Below, piece after piece: positions 39,484 through 49,155 of a stretch of DNA of 64,000 nt. The stretch is from Sinorhizobium fredii USDA 257 (GTDB lineage Bacteria > Pseudomonadota > Alphaproteobacteria > Rhizobiales > Rhizobiaceae): assembly GCF_000265205.3 (NCBI RefSeq), contig NC_018000.1:4340001-4404000 (forward strand), read 5' to 3'. Below the pieces are notes generated by a model. It made no database searches and had not been told where the DNA came from. It worked only from the letters and a program-made list of their open reading frames with translations. The position numbers were made by a program, and so were the translations under genes. Position 1 is the first letter of the stretch. Every line of letters begins with the position of its first letter.

Positions 39484-39640
39484 TACCCCTCCCCAACCCC
39501 TCCCCACAAGGGGGAGGGGCTAGGAGCCCGCAGCAACGGCCTGCCAAGCTCCAGCCCCGAAGACTGGAGCAAGGGTCGACGCGAAAGCGAAATCGGAGCG
39601 GCACCGGAAGCCCCTCCCCCTTGTGGGGAGGGGTCTTCCT
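39484..39640. repeat. Inverted-repeat intergenic element
   Basis: CCCCTCCCCACAAGGGGGAG begins the left arm (39497-39520). The right arm (39610-39633) is its exact reverse complement over 24 bases. Each arm is itself palindromic, and 89 bases lie between them. This CCCCTCCCCACAAGGGGG type is common between rhizobial genes. It sits between the aldo/keto reductase and dehydrogenase genes and may form a large hairpin in the mRNA. Confidence 0.8.
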
Positions 39641-39661
39641 GAACATTAAAGGGGGCTCTGT

Positions 39662-40795
39662 TTACCGCAGAAGCGCCTGCGCCTCATCGATGCCGAGTGC
39701 TGCCGGCTGGGTGCAGGTCGTCGAAAGCGTTACGAAGCGGCCCTCCTCGCCCGATTTCAGGATCGACACCATGACGTCGACCGCATGCAGGGCGCGGTCG
39801 AGCGAGCAGCGCGCGTCACGTCCATTCAGGATCGCCTCCGCCAGGTCGGCGAGACCGGCCGTGCGGTAGTTGGCGATCGGGCCGAGCGGATGCTGCCAGT
39901 TGTTGACGGCGAAGGGATGCTCCCACATTTGCAACGGCTGGATGTCCTTGTCCTGCCCGCTTGCTTCGACCGTCCCCCCGAAGAAATTCGGATCCGGCAC
40001 GAACAACGAGCCCTCAGTGCCGTAGAGCTCCATATGGGTGTGGCGATGCGACCAGACGTCCCAGCTTGCCGATAGGGTGATCGTGGCGCCGTTGTGGAAT
40101 TCGAGCAGCGCATGGATGTTGGTCGGCGTCTTGACCGGGATTACCTCCCCCTTGCGCGGCTCGCTGGTGATGGTGCGGGTCCGGCTCGCCATCGAGGAAA
40201 GCGCTGCGACGCGTTTCACCGGTCCGATCAGGTTGACGAGATTGGCGATGTAATAGGGCCCGAGATCGAGCACCGGTCCGCCGCCCGGCAGAAAGAAGAA
40301 GTCCGGGTTCGGGTGCCACATCTCCATGCCGGGGCTCATCACATGGCAGGTGCCGGAGGTGATGCGGCCGATCTTGCCGGCATCGATATGGGCACGGGCA
40401 AGCTGGTGCGCGCCGCCGAGGAAAGTATCGGGCGCCGAGCCGACCATCAGTCCCTTTGCCCTGGCGATCGCCCGGAGTTCCTCCCCCTGCTCGATCGTCA
40501 GGACCAGCGGCTTCTCCGAATAGACGTGCTTGCCGGATTCGAGAATTGCCTTCGAAACCGGGAAATGCGCATCCGGGATCGTCAGGTTGACGACGATGTC
40601 GATCTCCGGATTGACCAGCATTGTCTCGATGCTCTGCGCACTGACGTCGAACTCAGCCGCACGCGCCTCGGCGGCGGCCGGGTTGATGTCGGCGCAGGCG
40701 ACGACCCTGATGCCCTTGAAGAGCGGCGCAAGCTTGAAATAGGTGGTTGAAATGTTGCCGCATCCGATGATGCCGACACCGAGTTCCTTTGCCAT
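39662..40795 (-). CDS. Gfo/Idh/MocA family oxidoreductase
   Basis: This 377-residue NAD(P)-dependent sugar dehydrogenase-like enzyme has a Rossmann N-terminus, GVGIIGCGNISTTYF, the YSEKPLVLTIEQGEEL lysine motif and the GGGPVLDLGPYYIANLVNL segment with the conserved D-x-x-x-Y. The C-terminal domain is typical of the family. It starts 15 bp after the upstream isomerase gene, so the two are cotranscribed, probably converting a sugar via a keto intermediate. Confidence 0.93.
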   Translation of the reverse strand: MAKELGVGIIGCGNISTTYFKLAPLFKGIRVVACADINPAAAEARAAEFDVSAQSIETMLVNPEIDIVVNLTIPDAHFPVSKAILESGKHVYSEKPLVLTIEQGEELRAIARAKGLMVGSAPDTFLGGAHQLARAHIDAGKIGRITSGTCHVMSPGMEMWHPNPDFFFLPGGGPVLDLGPYYIANLVNLIGPVKRVAALSSMASRTRTITSEPRKGEVIPVKTPTNIHALLEFHNGATITLSASWDVWSHRHTHMELYGTEGSLFVPDPNFFGGTVEASGQDKDIQPLQMWEHPFAVNNWQHPLGPIANYRTAGLADLAEAILNGRDARCSLDRALHAVDVMVSILKSGEEGRFVTLSTTCTQPAALGIDEAQALLR

Positions 40796-40810
40796 GGACG
40801 TATCCGCTCC

Positions 40811-41572
40811 TCAGTAGGACTGAATGGAAGCCAGCGAGCGCTTGGCGAAGCGCCTGAAGTCGCTGGGGTTGTCATGTTCTGCGATGAAATACTTGGCCGA
40901 GGTCTTGGAGAGCGCCTGGATGAGCGCCTTCCAGCCGAGCGTGCCCTGGCCGACATCCGCCCAGCCGTCCTCGTTCGCATTCTCGCCCTTGGGCGCGATG
41001 TCCTTGACGTGGACGGCGGTGATGCGGTTGCCGTATTTCGAAATCCAGGCAAAGGGGTCGGCATTGCCACGCACGATCCAGGCGATGTCCGCCTCCCAGG
41101 AGAGATCCGTGCCGCCGGCAAAAATCAGGTCGAGCGGCACCGAGCCGTCCGCAAGTGCATGGAACTCGAAATCATGATTGTGCCAGCCGAAGTCGAGCCC
41201 CGCGTCGCGGAACGGCTTGCCGGCTGCCTGCAGCCGTGCACCGAAGGCGCGCCAGCCGGCCGCGTCAGTCGGACGCTGGTCGGGCATCAGATAGGGGCAA
41301 TAGATGGCGCGGATACCGAGCGCCTTAGCGATCTCAAGGACCCGGCCCGGATCCGTCTCGAGCATGTCGAGCCCGAAATGGGCTGTCGGCATGGCGAGGC
41401 CATTGCGATCGAGGCCGCTCTTGAAGCCAGCGATCTCTCCGTCGGTCAGCGACGCGTAGAGTGCACCGTAACCTTCGACCTGGGTATAGCCCGCTTCGCC
41501 GAGTGCGGAGAGCACTTCGGCAAGAGGCGGGAAGTTGCGGGCGCTGTAAAGCTGGAAACTGACGTCTTTCAT
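40811..41572 (-). CDS. Sugar phosphate isomerase/epimerase (AP endonuclease 2 fold)
   Basis: This 253-residue TIM-barrel protein of the IolE/IolI type has conserved metal-site regions in HFGLDML, GWHNHDFEF, EADIAWIVRGNADP, VHVKDIAP and FIAEHDNPSD. The ATG at 41572 (MKDVSFQLYSA) is chosen because family similarity starts there. It lies upstream of and close to the Gfo/Idh/MocA gene and downstream of the GH2 gene. A ketose or inosose epimerase role is inferred. Confidence 0.92.
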   Translation of the reverse strand: MKDVSFQLYSARNFPPLAEVLSALGEAGYTQVEGYGALYASLTDGEIAGFKSGLDRNGLAMPTAHFGLDMLETDPGRVLEIAKALGIRAIYCPYLMPDQRPTDAAGWRAFGARLQAAGKPFRDAGLDFGWHNHDFEFHALADGSVPLDLIFAGGTDLSWEADIAWIVRGNADPFAWISKYGNRITAVHVKDIAPKGENANEDGWADVGQGTLGWKALIQALSKTSAKYFIAEHDNPSDFRRFAKRSLASIQSY

Positions 41573-41712
41573 CGAAAATCTCCTCGTGGGTTTTGCGCGA
41601 ATGGGATTTCGCGGGAATAAAGGTGGAAGCGGCTGGCGCCGCATCGTTGGTTCAAAGGGCGGAGTTCATGATGGAGAGGCACGCGTTCTGACAGAATGCC
41701 GCTTCATCTCGC

Positions 41713-44187
41713 TCAGCCTCTTCCTTGGCAGGATTCGAGATCGTAAGCGCCGAAACACGGAACAGCACCCTCGGTGAGCGGCGCCTTTGGCGTAAAGCGA
41801 ACGACTTTGGATTGGCCAGCGGTCAGATCGAAGGCATTGTCGGAATAGCGGCCCTCGACATCCGCCTCGACCATGACGTGCAGCGCGAGACCGGTCGCGG
41901 TCACGGTAAGGTCGAAACTCCCGTCGGACCGCGGCGCCGCTTCGAGCGTCAGCCCGGACGGCGCGAGATCGAGCGCCTTGTAGGTGCCATGGACGTAATG
42001 GCCGTCGCCGCGCATGCCGTTGGATGCCTCGAACGACCAGAACAGGAGCGCATCCTGCGGAATGTCGCTTGCGGCTATCGTGACGAGCGTCGCCGCCCGG
42101 TCGGGCGAGCAGGAGCCCATCGCCGCCATCTGCGGGCGGCGGCTGCCGTCGAGCGAAACGAGGAAGGTCTCGAGTTCGATTGTCACCGGCTCGGGCGTGT
42201 CGTTCGCTACAGAGAAGGCTATCTCCCCGCCGTCCGACGTCGGAATGGCGGCAACGGCCACCGGCTGGAAAAAGCGCCGCGCCATGTAATGCATCGCTTT
42301 CCAATGGCCGCCATAGTCGAGGCTCGACCAGGAGGCGACAGGCCACGTGTCATTGAGCTGCCAGTACAGCGTCCCCATGCAATGGGGCTTCAGCGAGCGC
42401 CAGTAATCGACTGCCGTCCGGATCGCCAGGCCCTGCTGGATCTGGCTCAGATAGACGAAGCTAGGGAAATCCTTCGGGAAGCGGAAATAGCGGAACATGG
42501 TGCCGGCAATCCGCTCGTTGCCGCCGGCGTTTTTCTGATGCGCCTCCATCACCGGCGAGGCGATATTAAGATCGCTGGCCTCGGCGAACTGCCGGATCAC
42601 CGGCATCGACGTATAGGACTGGAAGCCGAATTCCGAGCAGAAGCGCGGCCGAACGGTCCGATAATTGTCGAAGGACTTGTTCTCATGCCAGACGGACCAG
42701 TAGTGCATGTCACCGGCGCCGTCCGCATGCCAGGCATCGCCGAAATTGAGGTAGCCGACCGACGGGCTTGACGGCCACCAGATCGCCTCTGGCGAGGCAG
42801 CCTTCATCGTCGTTTCGACGGTTCGGTTCAGCCGATCATAGGAAACGAGGTAACGATCGCGATCCTTGCGGCTCTCCTCGAACCAGGTCAACGCTCCGAC
42901 GAGTTCGTTGTCGCCGCACCAGAGCGCGATAGACGGGTGGGAATGAAGCCGCTTGACCTGATAGTCCACTTCGGCGGCGACGTTCGCGAGGAAGTCCGGC
43001 GTCGAGGGGTAGAGATTGCAGGCGAACATGAAGTCCTGCCAGACCAGCAGGCCGAGCCGGTCGCAGAGGTCGTAGAACCAATCCGGCTCGTAGAAGCCGC
43101 CGCCCCAGACGCGGATCATGTTCATGTTGGCTTCGACGGCGGAACGCAACAGGTCCTCGACGCCATCCGGCGTGACACGGGACATCAGCGCATCCGCCGG
43201 TATCCAGTTCGCGCCGCGGCAGAAGATGTCGCGGCCGTTGATGCGCAGCGCGAAGCGGCTGCCGGCTTCGTCCTTGTCGGTAACGAGTTCGAGGCTGCGA
43301 AAGCCGATCTGGCGCGTGATGCTCTCCTCAGGCGTTTCCACCTTGAGGATCGAGAGCGCCGGCTCCCCGCTGCCGGCCGGCCACCAGAGCCTCGGTTCCG
43401 CCACGTTGAACACATGGGTGATGCGGGTCTCGCCCGCCGCGACGCTGCAGTCCAGCCGCTCGCGCAGGCCGACGAGCTCGAAGTGGATCGGCAGGATACC
43501 CGGATCGCGGGCATGGAGCTCGACCGTCACCTGCAGGTCGACAGAACCATCCTCCAGCCAGACCTGTCGCGTCGTGACATGTTCGATCCGCGCCGTCTCG
43601 AGCCGGCAGAGCGCCAGCGCGCCGTAGACACCGAGCGGCGCGATGGCGATGTTCCAATCCCACCCGAAATGGCATTGCGGCTTGCGCAGCATATTGCCGT
43701 TGGCGATCGGCGAATTGCCGTCGTGATAGGGCACGTAAAAAGGCTGCGTTGCCTGGCGCCGAGCACCCTCAGCAATCGACGAATGAAGCACGATGCGGAT
43801 TCGGTTCTCTCCGGCGACAAGCGCCTGCGCAACATCGGGGCGATGGCGGCGGAAGCAATTGTCCGCCTGCAGAACGAGGCGATCATTGACGAAGACCGAG
43901 GCGACAGTGTCGATGCTCTCGAAATCGAGATACCAGTGTCCTTCGAGATCGCCTGCATCAATGGCGACGGTGCGCTCAAGCACCCACTCCTTGTGGGCCA
44001 CCCATTGGATATCCGCCTCGTTCCGGCCGCGATAGGGGTCGGATATGATGGCGGCCCGCTCGAGCGCGCTGTGCACGTCGCCCGGAAGCGCAATGGTCAG
44101 CGCGTGGCTGTTATCCGCCGAAGCGAGCAGCCAATCGCCGGAAAGGTCGATGCGGATGGCGTCGCGGTTGATGATTTCGGAAGGCAT
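41713..44187 (-). CDS. Glycoside hydrolase family 2, beta-mannosidase-like
   Basis: This 824-residue cytoplasmic enzyme has sugar-binding, immunoglobulin-like and TIM-barrel domains in GH2 order. The motif VWQDFMFACNLYP is characteristic of beta-mannosidases. The acid/base glutamate is E428 in WCGDNEL and the nucleophile E519 in CSEFGF. It should release mannose from beta-mannosides brought in by the adjacent ABC transporter. No signal peptide is visible. It is the gene after the ATPase in a six-gene run, with only 79 bp between them. Confidence 0.93.
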   Translation of the reverse strand: MPSEIINRDAIRIDLSGDWLLASADNSHALTIALPGDVHSALERAAIISDPYRGRNEADIQWVAHKEWVLERTVAIDAGDLEGHWYLDFESIDTVASVFVNDRLVLQADNCFRRHRPDVAQALVAGENRIRIVLHSSIAEGARRQATQPFYVPYHDGNSPIANGNMLRKPQCHFGWDWNIAIAPLGVYGALALCRLETARIEHVTTRQVWLEDGSVDLQVTVELHARDPGILPIHFELVGLRERLDCSVAAGETRITHVFNVAEPRLWWPAGSGEPALSILKVETPEESITRQIGFRSLELVTDKDEAGSRFALRINGRDIFCRGANWIPADALMSRVTPDGVEDLLRSAVEANMNMIRVWGGGFYEPDWFYDLCDRLGLLVWQDFMFACNLYPSTPDFLANVAAEVDYQVKRLHSHPSIALWCGDNELVGALTWFEESRKDRDRYLVSYDRLNRTVETTMKAASPEAIWWPSSPSVGYLNFGDAWHADGAGDMHYWSVWHENKSFDNYRTVRPRFCSEFGFQSYTSMPVIRQFAEASDLNIASPVMEAHQKNAGGNERIAGTMFRYFRFPKDFPSFVYLSQIQQGLAIRTAVDYWRSLKPHCMGTLYWQLNDTWPVASWSSLDYGGHWKAMHYMARRFFQPVAVAAIPTSDGGEIAFSVANDTPEPVTIELETFLVSLDGSRRPQMAAMGSCSPDRAATLVTIAASDIPQDALLFWSFEASNGMRGDGHYVHGTYKALDLAPSGLTLEAAPRSDGSFDLTVTATGLALHVMVEADVEGRYSDNAFDLTAGQSKVVRFTPKAPLTEGAVPCFGAYDLESCQGRG

Positions 44188-44266
44188 TCCCAGAGTCCAT
44201 TCGTTGGCCGGCGGTTGGCCCCGGCTTTTTTTCGATCGGAAGCCGTCGGCCCCCGTCAGACATTAG

Positions 44267-45352
44267 TCAGAGACGGTTTTCCGAGACCGCGTCGAAGATC
44301 GAGGCGACGGCCATGTCGAAGGTGAGCCGTACCGTGCTGCCCGGTGGATAGCGACGCTGGCCAGCGATCCGCACGGACATCGATTGTCCGGCAAGTCTCA
44401 GCCATAGGAGATTGTCGGCGCCCATCGGCTCCTCGATATCGACGACCGCCTGGTGCACCGCGTCGCCGTCGCGCGCCTCGTCGACCTTGACATGTTCCGG
44501 CCTTAGACCAAGCACCACCTTCTGACCGGGCTGCAGCTTCGTTTGCGCCGGATAAGCCGTGACGTCGAAGGCGACGCCGCCGACCCGAACGAAATTGCGG
44601 CCGTCCTTCGCTTCCACCTCGCCGCGGAAGAAGTTCATAGACGGCGAGCCGATGAAGCCCGCAACGAAGAGGTTCTCCGGGGCATTGTAGATCGTCATCG
44701 GATCGGCAAGCTGCTGGATGACGCCGCTCTTCATGACGGCAATCCGATCGGCAAGCGTCAGCGCCTCGATCTGGTCGTGGGTGACATAGATCATCGTGTT
44801 CTTCAGCGACTGGTGCAGCCGCTTGATCTCGACGCGCAATTCGGATCGCAGCTTGGCGTCGAGGTTCGACAGCGGCTCGTCGAAGAGGAAGACGTCGACG
44901 TCGCGCACCAGTGCCCGGCCGATCGCCACACGCTGCCGCTGGCCGCCGGAAAGCTCCGACGGCTTGCGCTTCAGCAACGGCTGTATCTGCAAAATCTCCG
45001 AGGCGCGCTTCACGCGCTTGTCGATTTCAGGTTGCGGAATCTTGGCGACCTGCAAACCGAAGGAGAGGTTCTTCTCGACCGTCATCTGCGGATAGAGCGC
45101 GTAGGATTGGAACACCATGCCGATGCCACGATCCTTCGGCTCCTCCCAGGTGACGTTGCGATCCTTAATGAAAATCTGCCCATCGGACACGTCGAGCAAG
45201 CCGGCAATGCAGTTCAGCAGCGTCGACTTTCCGCAGCCGGACGAACCGAGCAGAACGAGAAATTCGCCATGGTCGATATCGAGATTGAGCTTGTCGAGAA
45301 CCGTTACGGCACCGAAGTTCAGCGACAGATCCCTGACGGAAACACTTGTCAT
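44267..45352 (-). CDS. Sugar ABC transporter ATP-binding protein (UgpC/MsmK type)
   Basis: This 361-residue ATPase has Walker A GSSGCGKST, signature LSGGQRQRVAIGRAL, Walker B VFLFDEPLSNLD and the switch THDQIEAL. It ends in a TOBE/MalK-like regulatory domain (GLRPEHVKVDE). It energises the two permeases encoded directly upstream (6-bp gap). The long C-terminal domain places it in the carbohydrate CUT1 group. Confidence 0.95.
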   Translation of the reverse strand: MTSVSVRDLSLNFGAVTVLDKLNLDIDHGEFLVLLGSSGCGKSTLLNCIAGLLDVSDGQIFIKDRNVTWEEPKDRGIGMVFQSYALYPQMTVEKNLSFGLQVAKIPQPEIDKRVKRASEILQIQPLLKRKPSELSGGQRQRVAIGRALVRDVDVFLFDEPLSNLDAKLRSELRVEIKRLHQSLKNTMIYVTHDQIEALTLADRIAVMKSGVIQQLADPMTIYNAPENLFVAGFIGSPSMNFFRGEVEAKDGRNFVRVGGVAFDVTAYPAQTKLQPGQKVVLGLRPEHVKVDEARDGDAVHQAVVDIEEPMGADNLLWLRLAGQSMSVRIAGQRRYPPGSTVRLTFDMAVASIFDAVSENRL

Positions 45353-45358
45353 GCTTGC

Positions 45359-46300
45359 TTATCCTTTCACTGCACCGGCCGCGATGCCGCGGACAAAGAG
45401 CCGTCCGGAGACGAAATAGACGACGAGCGGAACGGCCCCCGTCAAAATCGTTGCCGCCATGTTGACGTTGTATTCCTTCACGCCCTGCACCGAATTGACG
45501 ATGTTGTTGAGCTGGACGGTCATCGGGTAATACTCCGGCCGCGTGAAGACGACGCCGAACAGGAAGTCGTTCCAGATTCCGGTGACCTGCAGGATCATCG
45601 CCACCACGAAGATCGGCAACGACATGGGCAGCATGATCTTGAAATAGATCGTCCAGAACCCGGCACCATCGACGCGCGCCGCCTTGAAGAGCTCCTCTGG
45701 CAAGCCGGCGAAGTAATTGCGGAACAGCAGGGTGAGGATCGGCATGCCGAAGATCGTGTGCACGATGACGAGGCCGGTCAGCGTTCCGTAGACGCCCATT
45801 TCTCGGAGCACGATGACGATCGGATAGATCATCACCTGGTAGGGAATGAAGGCGCCGACGATCAGGATGGTGAAGAAGAGGTCTGCCCCCTTGAACCGCC
45901 AGTTCGCAAGCGCATAGCCGTTTACCGAGGCGACCGCGATCGAGATGATCGTCGATGGCACGGTGATGCGGACCGAATTCCAGAAACCGCGCGAAAGCCC
46001 GTCGCAGTTGAGGCCGGTACAAGCCTCGGCCCAGGCCTTCACCCAGGGCTCAAAGGTGATCTCGAGCGGCGGCGCGAAGATGTTGCCGACGCGGATTTCC
46101 GGCATGCCCTTCAGCGAGGTCATGATCATCACATAGAGGGGCAGCAGATAGTAGAGGGCCACGACGATCAAGGTGCCGTAGACGATGATGTTGCGCCGCG
46201 AGAGCCGCCGGCGCGGCTTGCGCCCGCTGGGACCGGTAGTGATCCGTCCGGCTCCCGCATCGGCGGTGAGCGTCCCGTTGCTGGTGACCATGTTATCCAC
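45359..46300 (-). CDS. Sugar ABC transporter permease (MalG type)
   Basis: This 313-residue CUT1 inner-membrane permease has six helices and the EAA loop (EELFKAARVDGAGFWTIYFKIMLP). A 30-residue basic N-terminal segment (RKPRRRLSRRN) precedes the first helix. It overlaps the upstream permease gene by eight bases and is followed closely by the ATPase gene. Confidence 0.94.
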   Translation of the reverse strand: MDNMVTSNGTLTADAGAGRITTGPSGRKPRRRLSRRNIIVYGTLIVVALYYLLPLYVMIMTSLKGMPEIRVGNIFAPPLEITFEPWVKAWAEACTGLNCDGLSRGFWNSVRITVPSTIISIAVASVNGYALANWRFKGADLFFTILIVGAFIPYQVMIYPIVIVLREMGVYGTLTGLVIVHTIFGMPILTLLFRNYFAGLPEELFKAARVDGAGFWTIYFKIMLPMSLPIFVVAMILQVTGIWNDFLFGVVFTRPEYYPMTVQLNNIVNSVQGVKEYNVNMAATILTGAVPLVVYFVSGRLFVRGIAAGAVKG

Positions 46301-47201
46301 GCTTGCGGCCTCCCCCGAATTCCAGATACGCCCACGGCACGATGATGATGGCGACGGTGACGAGCATCATGGTGGAGGCGGCGAAGCCCTGCCCCAGGTT
46401 CTGGGCGAGGAACATGTAGTCGTAGACGTATTTGGCCGGCACTTCCGATGCGATCCCCGGCCCGCCGCTCGTCTGCGCCACCACGAGGTCATAGACCTTG
46501 ACGATGCCGCTCGCGATGATCACCAGGGTGGTGATGAAGACGCCGCGCATCATCGGGATGATGATCAGCACATAGGTCTTCCACATCGGGATGCCGTCGA
46601 CCCGCGCTGCCTTCCAGATGTCCTCGTCGATGCCGCGCAGGCCTGCGAGCATCAAACACATGACGAGACCCGTGCCCTGCCAGAGCGCGGCGATCAGGAT
46701 GCCGTAGATGACGATGTCGGCGTCGTAGAGCGGATCGAAGGAGAAACTCGTCCAGCCGAGCGAGCGAACGATCGATTGGATGCCGTATTGCGGATTGAGC
46801 AGCCATTGCCAGACGAGCCCGGTCACGATGAAGGACAGGGCGAAGGGATAGAGCATGATCGTGCGAAAGGTGTTCTCGAAGCGGATCTTCTGATCCATCA
46901 ATGCGGCGAGCACGAAGCCGATCACCAGGCTGAAGATCAGCGAGAAAAACCCGTAGACTGCAAGGTTCTGGATGGAAATGATCCAGCGCGGCGCCGCCCA
47001 CAGCCGCTCGTACTGATCGAGCCCGACGAAAGAGAGGCGCGGCAGCAACTTTGAACTCGTGAAGGAATAGACGACGGTCCACATTGTGCCGCCGAGGAAG
47101 ATGACCACGGCTGTCAGGATCATCGGGATAGAGGCGATCTTCGCATTCAGGTTGCGCAGCCACTGGTTCGGCCTAGCCGAACCACGTGTGAGAGCCGTCA
47201 T
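46293..47201 (-). CDS. Sugar ABC transporter permease (MalF type)
   Basis: This 302-residue CUT1 permease has six helices and the EAA motif DIWKAARVDGIPMWKTYVLIIIP. It forms the membrane channel with the MalG-type protein. It lies 206 bp downstream of the binding-protein gene; a gap of this size commonly holds an mRNA structure that raises the binding protein level over the membrane components. Confidence 0.94.
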   Translation of the reverse strand: MTALTRGSARPNQWLRNLNAKIASIPMILTAVVIFLGGTMWTVVYSFTSSKLLPRLSFVGLDQYERLWAAPRWIISIQNLAVYGFFSLIFSLVIGFVLAALMDQKIRFENTFRTIMLYPFALSFIVTGLVWQWLLNPQYGIQSIVRSLGWTSFSFDPLYDADIVIYGILIAALWQGTGLVMCLMLAGLRGIDEDIWKAARVDGIPMWKTYVLIIIPMMRGVFITTLVIIASGIVKVYDLVVAQTSGGPGIASEVPAKYVYDYMFLAQNLGQGFAASTMMLVTVAIIIVPWAYLEFGGGRKRG

Positions 47202-47407
47202 GTTTCCTCCTCCGGAACTGCGACAATGTCTGAGGGTGGCCGGCCTATGCGACGACTAAGCCGCCGAGCGCCAACACCGACCACGAGCGTAGCCCCTGCC
47301 CTCGTCTGCCTCTGCCGCCGCACCGCCTCATGCGGATCCGGCGCGGATTTTAGGACGAGAGCTTGGGCGACGGCCCCGCCAGCAGCGAGGCCGTCAAGAG
47401 GCCGCGA

Positions 47408-48643
47408 TCAATCTGCCGCCGCGATGATCTCCGCGAAGCGCTTCTGCGCGTCTTCGGGCGTCATGGAGGCGTTTGCGAAGAACTCGGAGAAGAGGTCTTC
47501 CTTCTGCTTCTGGCTGTCGGGCGACAGAAGCTGGTCAGTGCCTTGGATCACATTGCCCTTGGCGAGGATTTCGAGGCCCTTCTTCATGCAGTCATTGGCG
47601 GTCGCGAGGTCCACGTCGCCGCGCACCGGCAACGAGCCTTTCTTCAGGTTGAACGCCACCTGCGTTTTCGGATTGATCAGCGTCGATGCCAGCACCTCCT
47701 GCGCCTTCGACTTTTCCTCATCCTCGAGCAGCGGGAAATAGAACGCATCGCCGCCGGTCGAGATCACCTCGTTCACGCCGAGACCCGGAAGGCAGGTGTA
47801 GTCGACACCAGCTTTCTGGCCCGCGACCTGGAACTCGCCCTGCGCCCAGTCACCCATGATCTGGCCGCCAGCCTTGCCGGTGATCACCAAGTTGGTTGCC
47901 TGATTCCAGTCCTGAACATTGCTGCCCTTCGACAACTTGCGAGCATCGTCGGCAGCCTTGAAGACCTTGGCGATCTCGGGTCCGGCAGCCACTGCCTCGT
48001 CCTTCTTGGCAAAGACGCTCTCGAAGACGTCCTTGCCGGCAATGGCCACCATCAAGACGTCGAACGCTCCTGCCGCCTGCCACGGCTGGCCACCGACCGC
48101 AAGCGGTATAATCCCGGCCTTTTCAAGCGCCGGTGCCGCAGCGACGAACTCGTCCCAGTTCTTCGGAACCGGAACGCCTGCCTGCTTGAAAGCGGCATTC
48201 GAGAGCCATAGCCACTGCCAGGAGTGGATGTTGACGGGTGCGCAATAGATCTTGCCTTCGATGGTGCAAGAGTCGAGCAGGCTTGCCGGCTTGACGATCT
48301 CCTTCCAGTTCTCCCGGGTGGCGACATCGGTCAGGTCGCGCATCAGACCAGCCTCAACCAATTCCTGCGCCTGACGGCCATGGTTGAACTGGGTTGCGCC
48401 CATCGGGTCGCCGCCGGTGATGCGGCTGATCATGATCGGTCGCGCCGTTCCGCCGGAACCGGCGATCGCACCGTCGACCCATTTGTTGCCGGTCGCGTCG
48501 AAGGCCTTCGCCAGTTCGGCGACCGCTGCGGCCTCGCCGCCGGACGTCCACCAATGCGTGACTTCAAGATCGGTGGCGTGAGCCAGGCCAAACGGCAGGG
48601 CCACGGTTGCGGCCAGAGCGCCGGCCAAAGAACGTAATTTCAT
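47408..48643 (-). CDS. Sugar ABC transporter substrate-binding protein
   Basis: This 411-residue family 1 extracellular solute-binding protein has a signal peptide (LAATVALPFGLAHA). LEVTHWWTSGGEAAAVAEL and NIHSWQWLWLSNAAFKQAGV are typical of binding proteins for oligosaccharides or glucosides. It is the first gene of the transporter operon, downstream of a palindromic operator candidate. By context the ligand is a beta-mannoside or a related oligosaccharide, which is inference. Confidence 0.94.
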   Translation of the reverse strand: MKLRSLAGALAATVALPFGLAHATDLEVTHWWTSGGEAAAVAELAKAFDATGNKWVDGAIAGSGGTARPIMISRITGGDPMGATQFNHGRQAQELVEAGLMRDLTDVATRENWKEIVKPASLLDSCTIEGKIYCAPVNIHSWQWLWLSNAAFKQAGVPVPKNWDEFVAAAPALEKAGIIPLAVGGQPWQAAGAFDVLMVAIAGKDVFESVFAKKDEAVAAGPEIAKVFKAADDARKLSKGSNVQDWNQATNLVITGKAGGQIMGDWAQGEFQVAGQKAGVDYTCLPGLGVNEVISTGGDAFYFPLLEDEEKSKAQEVLASTLINPKTQVAFNLKKGSLPVRGDVDLATANDCMKKGLEILAKGNVIQGTDQLLSPDSQKQKEDLFSEFFANASMTPEDAQKRFAEIIAAAD

Positions 48644-48658
48644 GAGTCTCCTCCCTCA

Positions 48659-48672
48659 CTGTAACGTTACCG
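48659..48672. promoter_or_regulatory. LacI-family operator candidate, transporter side
   Basis: TGTAACGTTAC with a perfect GTAACGTTAC palindrome and central CG, the usual form of a LacI/GalR operator, lies 16 bp upstream of the binding-protein start. A similar site, TGTATCGTTACA, lies nearer the divergent regulator gene. Confidence 0.65.
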
Positions 48673-48981
48673 TAAAAAACTTAGTTCAAACCATTTGCCG
48701 ACGCAACACCCACAACGGATAATTCAAATTAATTAGAAAGCCACATCCGCAGATTGCATCCGGCAGTTCCTGGAACGTCTCCTTTGTTCCCCATTCGTAT
48801 CCGATGCCATTGCGCGGGCGGAAGACGATAAATACTTGATTTGTCACAAACAACTAATGAAATATGTAGTTGCAACGGGCGCCGCGATTTCGCATGCGCA
48901 GTATGGAACTTCGCGGACGCCAGATTCAACCCTCTGTTTATGCTCTTCGCAGTGCAACAACAAAAAAGCTCGACATTGCTA

Positions 48982-48995
48982 CTGTATCGTTACAG
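48982..48995. promoter_or_regulatory. LacI-family operator candidate, regulator side
   Basis: CTGTATCGTTACAG is an inverted repeat with central CG and one mismatch pair. It shares the TGTAWCGTTAC pattern with the site at 48659. The 323-bp separation would allow repression by looping. Confidence 0.6.
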
Positions 48996-49155
48996 ATTTC
49001 GTGGGCGATTTCGCTCCGCCCCGATATGGTACGTCTGGGCAAATCGTATATAACGGCGGCAATTGGCCAGGAGACGGGCTATCGCCATGGTGTCGGCACC
49101 GCGATTGCGGTTCGAAACCGATGGGGGTCCCGAACAGGCAGGCTATGTGACGGGC

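Noticed and set aside
41725..44325. Long plus-strand frames opposite the GH2 gene
   Set aside because: Antisense shadows; the minus strand encodes a complete beta-mannosidase-like enzyme with both catalytic glutamates.
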